A stretch of DNA of 64,000 nucleotides, from positions 258,087 through 322,086 of the forward strand of contig JAQFVV010012990.1 in the NCBI GenBank assembly GCA_028023455.1, in the 5' to 3' direction. Of this stretch, positions 34,673 to 45,184 are shown piece by piece; positions within the stretch are counted from its first letter, which is position 1, and each line of letters starts with the position of its first letter. The translations under genes and the position numbers were made by a program. This stretch comes from Epiperipatus broadwayi. Lineage: Eukaryota > Onychophora > Udeonychophora > Euonychophora > Peripatidae. The notes beneath the pieces are model-generated. The model made no database searches. It was not told the origin of the DNA and worked only from the letters and a program-made list of their open reading frames with translations.

Positions 34673-36049
34673 TACAATATTTATAATAGTATAATTATCC
34701 ATCTTATTCTTAATATTTAAACAAAAATTACTAGAATTTTTATATCATTTGACAAAGAAAAACATTTAATTAAATCAATTATTACTATTATTATTATTAT
34801 TAAAAAACAATGTTAGATTAAATTTAGCATTTTTCCATTAATTAAATACATTTCTAAAGAAATTTGTAATATATGACATAGTGAGAATTAACATTGTCTA
34901 CAATATTACAATACATATAAATATACATGAATTAAATACTGGCTAACACTTTACTAGTAATTATAAGTAAAATAGAAAATCATAAATTATAATACTAGTC
35001 ACAAAAAAATAAATAAATTTAAGTACAATTCTTCCACAACCATAATAATACAATATAATGCTATTAGTAAATAGGATAACAATTTGAAATTAGTGAAAGA
35101 AATTTACAAAACATTGAATTGAAAAAAGACAAGAAAACAAACTAGTCCCTACAATTACAATAGCATATTTTGAAATGACAAATATTTTAAATGACATACA
35201 AATTATATAATTAAACGGATGAAGAATGGAAAAGCTCTAGGGAATGGCAGAAATGTAGTCAATATTTTAAAAGAAGCAGGTGAAGAAATAGAAAAATTGT
35301 TTTCAAAGTCAAATGCTAAATATCTAATTGATAATGATATATTAGATTTATTGGGATAATGTAAAAGTCATATTGATATTTGAGCAAAACGAAAAGAAAA
35401 TATTAGAGATTATAGATCTTTTTAAATTCTGTACAAGATATTTATGAACTTCATATTTATACCTTTAAAGGCAATGGTCCAAAGTGACACAAAAGAATTA
35501 ATCGGTAGAAGTTACCAGTATGATTTGGATTTGTCAATTATAAAAAGGCAATTGATTTGACAAGCAGTTTGGCTGTAGTTTAAACTTTTAAAACTTAGGA
35601 CTAGATGTTGCCAAATTTGGAATAATAAGTAATTAGATTACATAATCAAAACTAAAAGCTTTATCATTGTTAAAGATATCTAAGAGATACCTTCTATCCA
35701 AAAGTTTTATAGCAGCTTAAATATGTTCTTTTGTGAATTAAAATAATACATTAAAAAAATAAAAATACATGGTGATTAATTAAGTATTTCGCAGGTGAAG
35801 TAGCTGTTTTTTTGCAAATAAGATTTCAGAGCATCAGGAAATATTATCCAAAAGTTATCGGATGAAAGCAACAAAATAGAAATACAGATAAATATTAAAA
35901 AAAAAAAATTAAAAAATGAGAAAATAAAGATTGATAGAAGTTAATGACTATTTTGCCTCTGTTGCATTATTAACACAAATGTAAGTGTAATCGATAAAAA
36001 TAATCACGGAATCAATTACAATGGTGTATTTCAGCAGAAATAACATAAT

Positions 36050-36345
36050 AAGGGTACTAAACTCTCCATACAGTAGTGCTACCAAGTGTAAGCCTTCATA
36101 ATCAATGGATTCAGGAAGATCTAAGTGCAGTCCTCTCAAATTCAAAGCTTCTCACTGATGAAAGCCACAAGCTAGAAACTGGTCTGTGGGTGTTAGATGA
36201 GTAGCTACTAGATACAGATTTTATGCACAAACCTTCATGCATCCATTGATAATTTGGTGGCACTGCTGTATGGAGAGTTTGGTATTCTTATTAACAGCAT
36301 GTGCAAGCATATGAAATGGTGATCATGTGATGTTTTGACAGAAAT
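36050..36345 (+). mobile_element. hammerhead-bearing element, family A, nested in a LINE
   Basis: A short inverted arm (GGTACTAAACTCTCCATACAG to about 36118) is followed by a full plus-strand body ending in the same arm (CTGTATGGAGAGTTTGGTATTC). The terminus is GGTGATCATGTGATG. The hammerhead lies at 36140-36199. It interrupts the older LINE and therefore inserted later. Confidence 0.75.
36140..36199 (+). ncRNA. hammerhead ribozyme-like fold, family A
   Basis: CTGATGA is at 36155-36161, stem II AGC/GCT with loop CACAA inside an A-A mismatch, GAAA at 36175-36178, stem III ACTGGT, and C17 at 36184. Stem I is partly mismatched (TTCTCA against TGTGGG). Core bases are intact but stem I decay makes this weaker than the 43832-43890 copy. 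Confidence 0.5.
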
Positions 36346-36935
36346 ACCTTAATTTTAAAAATAAATATATGTTTGAAAAGGAAGTTTTTAATAAATCTAT
36401 TCGTGATTATTTGTGAGTCTGAAACTAAGAAACTTAATATAAAAGCAATGTAGAGAATTCAGACAAATGTTGTGAATAATGAAGATATACACCAAATGAA
36501 ATTCATGAACATGAAAACAGAACATTCACCACAGGCATCACGGAAAAAACTAGAAGAGTAAAGTGAGGTTGGAACTGATAGTATCACTAGATGAGATAAC
36601 AATGAAAGAACTGCTGAAAATTTAATATCGATTTAATAGTTTGCAAAAGATCTGGCAAAAGACCAACTGTGAATTGAATAGGTGAAATAAGAAAATTTGA
36701 TGGAGTGCTGTAGACAAGAGAAAGTGTGGATTAAAAGCTGGATTAAACTTAGAGAGATAATATGGTAGATGCTTTTCTTTCTAATTGTAGCTGGAGGTCT
36801 AAGAAGTTATTTTTGTTGTTGTTGTCTGTCAAAAGAGAATTATCAGGAAAAACAGGATCTTTCCCATTTTTAAAACTCACAATAGTGTTTATATAAATTT
36901 CAACCCTAATTAAAAATAAGGAAACAAGTAGTATT

Positions 36936-37480
36936 TTTATATTGGACTATTTCCATCATCTAATATGTGTATTGAATGTCTTTAGAAAAATTTCACTTTA
37001 TTTAAGTATTCCAAATACATTCAACTATTAGTAATAGCACATATATGCACAATATTTTAAGAGATACTATTCTCCCCTCTTCTTCAAGGGTTGCTGGCCT
37101 GACCAGTGGGGGTACTAGCATGGGATTCGAACCTCAACCCTTAGATTCATGAATATTGAATTTTAAGGTAATGCTCTAACCAAGGTATTGCTGGTCTGAC
37201 CAGTGATAGTACTAGCATTACCTTAAAATTCAATATTCAAGAATCTAAGGGTCCAGGTTCGAATCTCATGCTAGTACTGTCACTGGTTAGGCCAGAAACA
37301 CCTGAAAAAGAAGGGAGAATAATACCTCTCAAAATGTTGTGCATATACTAACCTGTTTGATGTGCTATTACTAACAGTTCAATGTATTTGGAGTATTTAA
37401 ATAAAGTTAATTTTTTCTGAAAACATTCGATACACATATTAGATGATGGAAATAGTCCAATATAAAAATACAACTAGAAC
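36936..37480. mobile_element. large palindrome with inverted tRNA-like SINE heads
   Basis: The arms (about 36936-37180 and 37195-37480) are inverted copies. Their outer parts share TTGGACTATTTCCATCATC and GTATTGAATG...TAGAAAAATT. The inner parts contain GGATTCGAACCTCAACCC and GGTAATGCTCTAACC, the complements of a tRNA B box and A box, repeated inverted as GGTCCAGGTTCGAATCTC. The outer part alone occurs as a smaller hairpin at 49265-49415. Confidence 0.7.
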
Positions 37481-38321
37481 ACCATCATCACAATTTTAGG
37501 AAAACATTAAGGAAACAAGTGTTTTGACTTCTGAGCAAAATTTTATGAATATATGAGTTTATATATGCAGAGACAATTGTCAACATTCAAAATTTAAATT
37601 AGCAAAGGGTCACTATTCTCATATGTAACACTTAAACCTTAATATTTATTGTTTGTGATGGACAAACTATCTTGCTTTTTAGAAAAATTGTGTATATGCA
37701 AAGATCACTTCAAAATCTCTTATAGAAAAGGAGAACTGAAAGAGAATGAAGACTTTGACAGGCTTGTCTCTTGATGAATAATGAGGTTTTGAGTTTTTCC
37801 ATGTTTGTTATACCCTTCTGATAAGAATCGCTATATATACTCATTTGCAATAATTATTGGATTAACTAGGTTGGCTATTATCCAAAAGAATAATCCAAAT
37901 TTAGTGAGCCTGGTTTGAACCCAGATCAGAAGCATTGCAGGTTGGAGTCCTATCATTGCACCTTGAAGTTATTTACATACATACATATATAAAAGGGCTG
38001 CAGAAAGGAGTTTGCTATTAACTGAAAGGAGACCCTTTGATTCCTCTTGGAGGCCTTAAAGGAACCGAGCAGGGCAAATTACTAAGGTCCTCTCCATACA
38101 TTCTTGTCATTGCAGCTGTTATTACTATGTGATTATTCATATAGTATATGAACATAGATGGGCTGCTCACCAACATGCATTAGCCAGTGTGGTGAGTTTA
38201 TTGGCTTTTTACCTCTGAGTTTAAGATCAAGAAACACCATGGTCTTTCTTCTCAGTGCCTGATAAGGCAGAATGAATGTTTGTGTAAATGATAAATATTT
38301 TTCCAATACATATATACAATT

Positions 38322-38564
38322 ATGACAGACAAAAATAAAGCATGGCCCTTATTCCCAGGAGGCTGTAAAGTCACCAACCAAGGCAGCAGTTGGTGGCCGA
38401 AGGCGGAGGGTGCTAAGAATCCCCTGATTGCGGACCCAGGCTGCCATTTGATGACTACTTTTTATATAGGTACTTACAACTCCAGATCAATTTCAAGTGA
38501 AGGAAGATTGCAAGAATTAGAAGAAGAACTGTCTTATATTAAATGGGACATTATTGGACTTTAA
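38322..38564 (+). pseudogene. LINE endonuclease N-terminus
   Basis: The open frame includes TTFYIGTYNSRSISSEGRLQ, the N-terminal Asn-bearing strand of AP-like LINE endonucleases (as in proteins mislabelled craniofacial development protein 2), and YIKWDIIGL. It is cut at the point where S-E-V-R is expected, by a small deletion near 38563. The start at 38322 is just the first ATG; the conserved part begins near 38450. Confidence 0.75.
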
Positions 38565-38973
38565 AGTTAGAAGAAAAGGTGAAGAAACAATTGATTTAAA
38601 AAGTGGACATATACTCTATTATAAAGGCACACATATTGGAAATACAAGTGGAGTAGGATTCATTATAAATAAAAAGTGGAAGAACAATATTGTGGAGATT
38701 TATGGTGTATTGGATAGAGTGGCAAGATTAGTTATACAACTTAATATCAGATACCAAATGCAGATAATTCAGGTTTATGCCCCAACAAGTTCTCATAGTG
38801 ATGAAGTAGTAGAAGATTTTTATATGGATGTACAAAAGGCTTTTGATCAGAGTAATTAGCATTTTAAAATTGTTATGGGAGACTTTATTGCTAGAATTGG
38901 CAGACAAATGAAAGATGAAATTGCTGTAGGTAATTTTGGTTATGGTAATAGAAATTAGAGAGGACATAGACTT
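38554..38973 (+). pseudogene. LINE endonuclease, middle and C-terminal part
   Basis: Frame-shifted continuation: VRRKGEETIDLKSGHILYYK, GVGFIINKKW, QVYAPTSSHSDEVVEDFY. A stop at 38857-38859 and another at 38956-38958 interrupt it, with KIVMGDFIARIG between. The catalytic GDFNA motif reads GDFIA, so the conserved Asn is lost as well. Confidence 0.75.
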
Positions 38974-40545
38974 GTGGAGTTTGCAGAAAAAGAAAAACTT
39001 TATATTATGAATTCATTTTCTGAGAAAAATGTTAAAAGGAAATGGACATGGAAGCATCCAAATGAAGGTATAGCAGAATTGGATTATATTTTGGCTAACA
39101 GAAAATACATATTTCAAGATTGTAATGTTTTTAATAAATTTAACACAGGAAGTGATCATCGATTAGTAAGGTGTAAGTTACGTGTTAAAGTAAAACTAGA
39201 GAGACAAAAATTATTACGAAAAACAATATTTACAGTTGATATTCCTAATCTTCAGAAACATTCTAATGAATTTAAATTAGAACTTACAAATAGGTTTCAA
39301 GTGTTAGGAGATTTTGAACATGATTCAGATTTGAATGAAATTAATATGAAAATAACTGATACACTTTTAAAAACTGCAACAAAGATAGCTGGTAGAAAAA
39401 AGCAGCAATTGACTAATAAAATTTCTACTGAGACTAGAGAATTTATGAAGAAAAGAAGGAATATGAAGATATACAAAAATTTTGTATTAAAAAGAATTGA
39501 ATATCTCGAATTTTGTAAAATGGTACAGAAAAGAATTGAAAATGATAAAAGAAAGTATAACTGTGAAATAGCAAGGAAAGCTGTAGAAGAAAATAAAAGT
39601 CTGAAGAATGTTAAACAACATTTTGGTATTGGTAGGAAATTTATATCTGCAATAAGAAAAAAAGATGGAATTATTACTAAAAAGAGAGATGACATCATGA
39701 AATTGGTAGAAGATTTTTATCAAGAATTATATAGTAATAAAGAACAAATACCTCCTATATCTATTACATCTTCCAAATTGCCCAGAATTTTAAATGAAGA
39801 AGTGAGACATGCAATTAAATGTATGAAGAAAGGAAAGGCTCCAGGAAATGATGGAATTATAATTGATATATTAAAAGAAGCAGGTGAAGAAATAGAAACA
39901 ATTTTAGCAAAGTTATATACCAATAGTCTAAATGATAAAGATGTACCGGAAGATTGGAAGAATGCAATAATAATATTAATATTTAAAAAAGGTGATAAAG
40001 AAGATATTAGAAATTACAGACCTATCAGCCTTTTATCAGTTTTATATAAAATTTTTACCAAGATAATTACAACTCGTCTACAGAGAACATTGGATTTTCA
40101 CCAACCAAGAGAACAAGCTGGATTTAAAAGTGGTTTTAGTACAATAGATCATATTCAGGTATTGAGAGAAGTCATAGAAAGGACAAATGAATATGAATTG
40201 TCATTATGTTTTGGATTTATAGATTATGAAAAGGCATTCGATTCTATACACACATCTTCAGTGATTAAAGCATTGGATCATCAAGGTATAGATCCAGGAT
40301 ATTGTCATATTTTAAAGAATATTTATAAAAATGCAACAGCAACAATTAGATTACATAATGATACTGGAAAAATCAACATTGAGAAAGGTGTAAGACAAGG
40401 TGACTTCATATCTCCAAAACTCTTTACAGCAGTGCTGCAAGAAGTATTTTGTGGATTAAAATGGGAAACAAAAGGAGTGAAAGTAAATGGAGAGTATTCA
40501 AGTCATTTAGATTTCGCAGATGATGTAGTTGTTTTTTGCAAATAA
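38974..40545 (+). pseudogene. LINE endonuclease end and reverse transcriptase
   Basis: A 523-codon open frame. It opens with the end of the endonuclease (ELDYILANRKYIF, SDHRLVRCKL). The RT begins at KGKAPGNDGIIIDILKEAGE near residue 290. It continues with NYRPISLLSVLYKIFTKII, then QAGFKSGFSTIDHIQ. The catalytic FIDYEKAFDSI is at about 40214-40246, GVRQGDFISPKLF follows, and LDFADDVVVF (the FADD catalytic pair) is at about 40507-40536. The frame is lost two codons later by a one-base shift. All RT aspartates are present. Confidence 0.9.
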
Positions 40546-41260
40546 TGCTTCAGAGCTGCAGGAAATGTTGCAGGAGTTAGCAGATGAAAGTAGAAAAGTA
40601 GGACTAAAGATAAATGTTAAAAAGACTAAAGTAATGTTTAATCGATTTGCTCAAAATATGAAAATAAAGATTGATTATGAAGAATTAGAAGAAGTTAACA
40701 GTTACAAATACCTTGGTCAGATTATTAATACAGATGGAAACATAATGGAGGAAATTAATCATAGAATTAAGCTTGGTTGGAGTGCTTTTGGTAGAAATAA
40801 CTTGATACTAAAAGGAAATATGCCTATGTGTTTGAAAAGGATGTGTGTTTTACCAGTTCTTACTTATGGATCTGAGACTTGGACACTTAATAGAAGAGCA
40901 ATATAGAGACTTCAGACCACTCAAAGGAGTATGGAGAGATGTATGTTGGGAGTAACAAGAAGAGATCGAAAACGCAATGTATGGGTAAGGCAACAAACAG
41001 GTGTTACTGACCTTATTGAAAAAATTAAAAGATTGAAATGGAGTTGGGCTGAACATATTGCTAGAAGAGATGATAATAGATGGACAATTGAAATTTTAAA
41101 CTGGATTCCAAGAGATTGTAAAAGACCCAGAAAGAGACCACATGTGAGATGGATGGATGAAATAAGAAAAGGGGTGTTGTGGAGAAGAGAAGCTAAAGAT
41201 CGGAGAAGATGGATTAAACTTGGAGAGACCTTCATCCTGCAGTGGATTGATAATGGTTGA
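40529..41260 (+). pseudogene. LINE reverse transcriptase C-terminal region
   Basis: The continuation in a new frame runs to 40906 (KINVKKTKVMF, SYKYLGQIINTDGN, VLPVLTYGSETWTLNRRAI). A stop follows, then 40907-41260 (RSMERCMLGVTRRDR, KWSWAEHIARRDDNRWTIEI, HVRWMDEIRK, LGETFILQWIDNG). The TYGSE-W, H-A-R-DD-RW and RP--RW-DE blocks are the conserved tail of RTE-like proteins. Confidence 0.85.
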
Positions 41261-41279
41261 TGATGATGATATATAAAAA

Positions 41280-43000
41280 AAATAATATTTACATGCTGTA
41301 AAAATTAATACTCTTAAGGATCGAAGAAATCAACACTAGATGGCAGTCTAATCATGATGGTTTCTTGGCTAACAGGTTTATCTGGGCATAGTTGCTGAGA
41401 TATTCTTGACTTCGTTTAAGGAGAAGCCAAATACATCACATCACATGCATAATGAGACTCTAGTCAGTGTGCCTTCAGTTAATGGCAAACACTTTTAGAA
41501 CAACAGTAGTACATTGATGAAATTCAGTGGCTTTATACTATTGGGTTTCATTTTGAAAAGACAAACGTGAAAAAATACACAATGAATTATTATATGACTA
41601 TGTAGATACAAGCACAGTAAAAGAAGTGAATATATAGCGACCGATGCAACATTATTTCACTTTCCAAGTTTATTAATAGGAGCATTTTTCTCGTTCTATA
41701 ACTAAAGCTATTATAAGTTTGAGTTATAATATTCAAAACTATTTATTATATTGTTCAGACAAAAGTTCATACTTCTATATACTAAATATTACTGATCTTT
41801 GTAGAAAGACTGATATTATTATGAGATGATTTAAAAGCTGTATGATTTGGTATAGTGGTGGGGCAGTTTCTGGAGATCAACTTTTACCGATTGCCCCTGA
41901 AATCTGTCACTTCCGGTATTTGAGTTGTTTACGAACACCTGATCAATAAAGTTATTCTATTATTTTTAAAAAAAGATTACGCGATTTGCAGACCAACCAA
42001 AAGAAATCACGTGTCTGAAATTGTCTCCTTAAATATGCAAAAAAGGAGTTATTACCCAAATCATCTAAAAAGATTTAAATAATAAACATTTTATTTGACA
42101 ATACTATACTTAATGCTTTTCAAAACTAATAAACGGAATATACTTCAAGCATGCTATGGTTTGACATTCAAAACCGTCCGCCTAACAGTTATATATAAAT
42201 ATATGATTTAAACATGAAAACATTATTTTTATTCCTACTTTTCTATGCCAGTTTTTTTTTTTTTTATATACCCACTGTTTATTTGTTATCGCACAGCTCT
42301 TTTGCATATGTGTGGAATCTTGATAAAGTTTATCATAATTTAACAATTGGGGAATTAAAAAAAACTCCTTCTAGGGCAGCTCAAGGTAATGCGAAACTCA
42401 TCAACCTTCTTTTACTTAAGCTATAGAAAGCAATTTTTGAATGTTTAAACTTCGTTGGAGCAACAGCCATGTTTTGCTAGAGGATAGAATACGAATGAAG
42501 TCTAGGCACAAATCTTGTTTGAAAACTTATGGAGAAGAAAAATCCAATTACGTTTACTACAGTAAACTTTATCAGAAGCTGTGAATTCATTTACTAATAA
42601 TTCTATGAATTTTAGAAATATAATTTTGCTAATTAAAGGAGAAGATAAAATGAATTCCTTTAGGATATGAAGGAAATTAATTATGCAAAAATATGTTGTT
42701 TTTTTCTTTTTAAATTTATGTGAAAGCACCTATGTTTATATAAGCACATACATCTGCTTTGCTTTGATCAACAGTAAATGTGTTTTCAGCAATATATATA
42801 TAAATCTCTATCTCACTTTCTTGAAACATATGAATAAGGACTTTTAACAAAGACAAATGATTTCTCTAATTACTGGGCTAGAAATAATCTCTAATTTTAT
42901 AAATGATTAATAATAGTTATTAATGTATTCATCTGAGGTTATAGATGTCAAAGTTGCAAGAGCAGAAAGATTGACACTTGTAAATCAAAGTATAATAATA
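41280..43000. other. no supported gene
   Basis: AT-rich DNA with an ACTAGATGGCAG fragment near 41335 and a tRNA-like scrap near 41850. The 70-codon frame at 42214-42426 has a hydrophobic start but a T-run origin and no similarity that I recognise. Confidence 0.45.
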
Positions 43001-43009
43001 CTATATATG

Positions 43010-43258
43010 TAAAAGATTGAAGTGAAGTTGGGCTGGACATATTGCAAAAGAGATGATAATAGATGGATAATTGAAGTCTTAAACTGGATTCCAAGAGATT
43101 GTAAAAGACCCAGAAAGAGACAACATGTGAGATGGATGGATGAGATGAGAAAGTGTGCAGGGGTGATGTGGAGAAGAGAAGCTAAAGATCGGAGAAGATG
43201 GATTGAACTTGGAGAGACCTTCATCCTGCAGTGGATTGATAATGTTTGATGATGATGA
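43010..43258 (+). mobile_element. RTE-type LINE, short and fairly young 3' fragment
   Basis: A 5'-truncated copy of the last 250 bp of the 38-41 kb LINE, with an open frame reading RDDNRWIIEVLNWIPRDCKR and GETFILQWIDNV and a GATGATGATGATGA end. Compared with the long copy it differs at few positions, including a small insertion (KCAG). It is therefore among the youngest LINE inserts. Confidence 0.85.
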
Positions 43259-43831
43259 TGAAGCTTAATTTGGATAATAATTGTGAGTAGAGTGTATATT
43301 GATATAGCTAACTCTTTTTAATAATATAAAATTTTAAAACTCCGTGTTTTCAAAATTATCAATTCAAACAAATAAATAATGATCTGGGAATAATTATTTT
43401 TTTTATATAATCATTTTAAATCATTATCGTTTCCCAGCAGAATGAAAATCTGTCTGACCTTTATTCTCAGTTCTGTTTCATAGTATCTTTTTTCCACTTC
43501 ATTCTAAAAAACTTTCTTATTGTCAAATTCACATGTAGTCTTTCTTTAGGTCTCTTATATCTTGTAAGATCCCATTATTATTTTTTTATACTATTATCTT
43601 TTGTAGTTTCTATTTAGTTCAATTCTATTTCACATTTTTAATTATCTCAATTATTTCACTGATATTTATGTTTCCTGCTTTTTTTATCCTAACATACATT
43701 TTTCCATAATTCACTCTGCTTTCAGTCTTATCACAGAGGCAGAACCCTCCATACAGTAGTGCCACTCAGTGCAAGCCAGAGTAATCAATGAATGCAGAAA
43801 GGTTAGTGCATAAAATCCTTAGTTCCTACTC

Positions 43832-43890
43832 ATCCAATATCCTCAGACTAGTTTCCATCTTCTGGATTTCATCAGTGAGGAGCCTTGGAT
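43832..43890 (-). ncRNA. type I hammerhead ribozyme, family A, best copy
   Basis: Minus strand, 5' to 3': ATCCAA, loop GGC, TCCTCA, intact box CTGATGA (43869-43875), stem II ATC/GAT with loop CAGAA, GAAA, stem III ACTAGT, C17 (43846), TGAGGA, loop TA, TTGGAT. Both halves of stem I are perfect 6-bp helices across a small internal loop, as in natural type I hammerheads. The expected cut is between 43846 and 43845. The only defect is an A-G mismatch at the first stem II pair, so activity is possible but uncertain. Confidence 0.65.
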
Positions 43891-43984
43891 CTGAGAACAC
43901 TGCACCTAAAAATCTTATGATCTAATGCAACTCTCCAGCAGTCACCTTTTACCTTATTAGCTAGATCTAGGTTCAGTGTTTTCA

Positions 43985-44046
43985 GATCCAAGGCTCATCA
44001 CTGATGAATACCACAAGCTAAAACCTTGTCTGAGGATATTGAATGA
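43985..44046 (+). ncRNA. hammerhead ribozyme-like fold, family A, mutated
   Basis: CTGATGA is at 44001-44007 and stem I TCATCA/TGAGGA has mismatches. The GAAAC element reads TAAAAC (G12 lost) and stem III is CCTTGTC. It is probably inactive. It is the inverted partner of 43832-43890. Confidence 0.4.
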
Positions 44047-44559
44047 GTAAGCACTAGATAGAGATTTTATGCACAAATCTTCCTGGATCCGTAGATTATT
44101 TTGGTTTGCACTGAGTGGCACTACTGTATGGAGAGTTTTGCCTCTGTGTAAATAGCTTCTATAAGCACAAGGAATGGTGATCACATAATGTTTCAGTTAT
44201 CCTTATATTAATGGTATAAGTTTTAGGTTCATGTGTAAGAAATTTTAGAACATATTTATCAAAACTTGTCTTTTTTTTGGTACATAGGTTTTCTATTACT
44301 AATCATTTGTACTGAAACAGTCCACACAAACTTAATTCTATTATTAATTTCATCAATTATGTTTTTCATTTATGTGAATAATTTTCCCAAATAATTTATA
44401 ATTTTTAACATTTTGTAATTATTATTATCATTGTTTTTTTTTTCTTTATAAAAGTCATTTCACCATTTCGTAAATCTTATAACAGTTGCATGCTCTGAAA
44501 CTTCTCTAGTAATGACCTGATAAATCAAATTAGATGTTGTTGAATTTATACTTGATCTG

Positions 44560-44613
44560 GATTGACTTCTACCAGGAAAAGTCTGGATTGCCTTCTACCA
44601 GGAAAAGTCCAAG
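44560..44613 (+). repeat. 27-bp tandem duplication
   Basis: GTCTGGATTGCCTTCTACCA follows an almost identical ATCTGGATTGACTTCTACCA, each ending in GGAAAAGTC. Confidence 0.7.
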
Positions 44614-45184
44614 CAGTGAATAGCATTCTATCAAAATAAGAATATTTAGGGGATCTAAATACAAAGCAAAGTAGCCATGTCATCTGCAAAATGCCATCGT
44701 TGGAATAATTTTTATTTATTTTTACTTCATTTGTATTTCAAAATATATCATTAAAAATATTCAATAATGAAAAAATTTAGATAGTTGTCATATATTCATA
44801 TTGATTAAAAGTAGTTGTTTTCTTTCTATCCTAAACCATATACATAAGCTTAATTAATCAATAGAGACTAGATAGTATATTGCTATAAAATCAACTTCAC
44901 AGGACTGATGATTTTCTGTCTTTTGCCTTTGCCAGTGAAAATTAGGATTTAAAACTAGAACTTGATATTTAAAATAAGCTTATGGTATCAAACCCAGGCT
45001 AACTCATTCACATAGCTAAGTAAATCTTATACCAGATCATTTTTTATACATTTTGTGATTTCAGTTTTTAATAACTGTATACTTCTTGCATCATTTAGAA
45101 AATGCCAGAAACTAATCAGTCTAGAGGTGAAGACTATAGAACACTATACTATTTTGTGTCCACTGATTATTCAAACATAGAGTA

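Larger units (their letters stand above)
35215..36790 (+). mobile_element. old RTE-type LINE copy split by a family A insertion
   Basis: From 35219 it follows the RT region of the 38-41 kb LINE (MKKGKAPGNDG-equivalent, LKEAGEEIE, then the VVVFCK region near 35800). It breaks at about 36040. After the insertion it resumes at about 36370 with the CLKRMCVLP-equivalent and runs to the IKLGE-equivalent near 36755. Frames are full of stops and deletions. This is one of the oldest LINE copies here. Confidence 0.7.
37985..41275 (+). mobile_element. RTE-type LINE, near full length, inactivated
   Basis: A 3.3-kb element: 5' region (37985-38453), AP-type endonuclease, reverse transcriptase, C-terminal region, and a 3' end at TGATAATGGTTGATGATGATGA. 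Truncated copies at 3370, 11330, 29390, 35215 and 43010 share its 3' end. Short tandem repeats at the 3' terminus and a single EN-RT frame are typical of the RTE clade. Three in-frame stops and two frameshifts mean this copy cannot encode the full protein. Confidence 0.85.
43725..44195. mobile_element. family A inverted dimer with two hammerhead cores
   Basis: Two family A units head to head: 43730-43915 and 43965-44195 inverted, joined by about 50 bp. The outer ends are CAGAACCCTCCATACAGTAG and CTACTGTATGGAGAGTTTTG. The terminus is GGTGATCACATAATG. The left unit holds the best minus-strand hammerhead (43832-43890). The right unit holds a plus-strand one (43985-44046). No protein. Confidence 0.75.

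Noticed and set aside
39297-39923. Minus-strand open frames with hydrophobic translations
   Set aside because: They are antisense shadows of the LINE reverse transcriptase frame.
42214-42426. Possible secreted peptide with a hydrophobic start
   Set aside because: The hydrophobic run comes from a T tract; there is no cleavage-site context, no splice support and no similarity that I can name.
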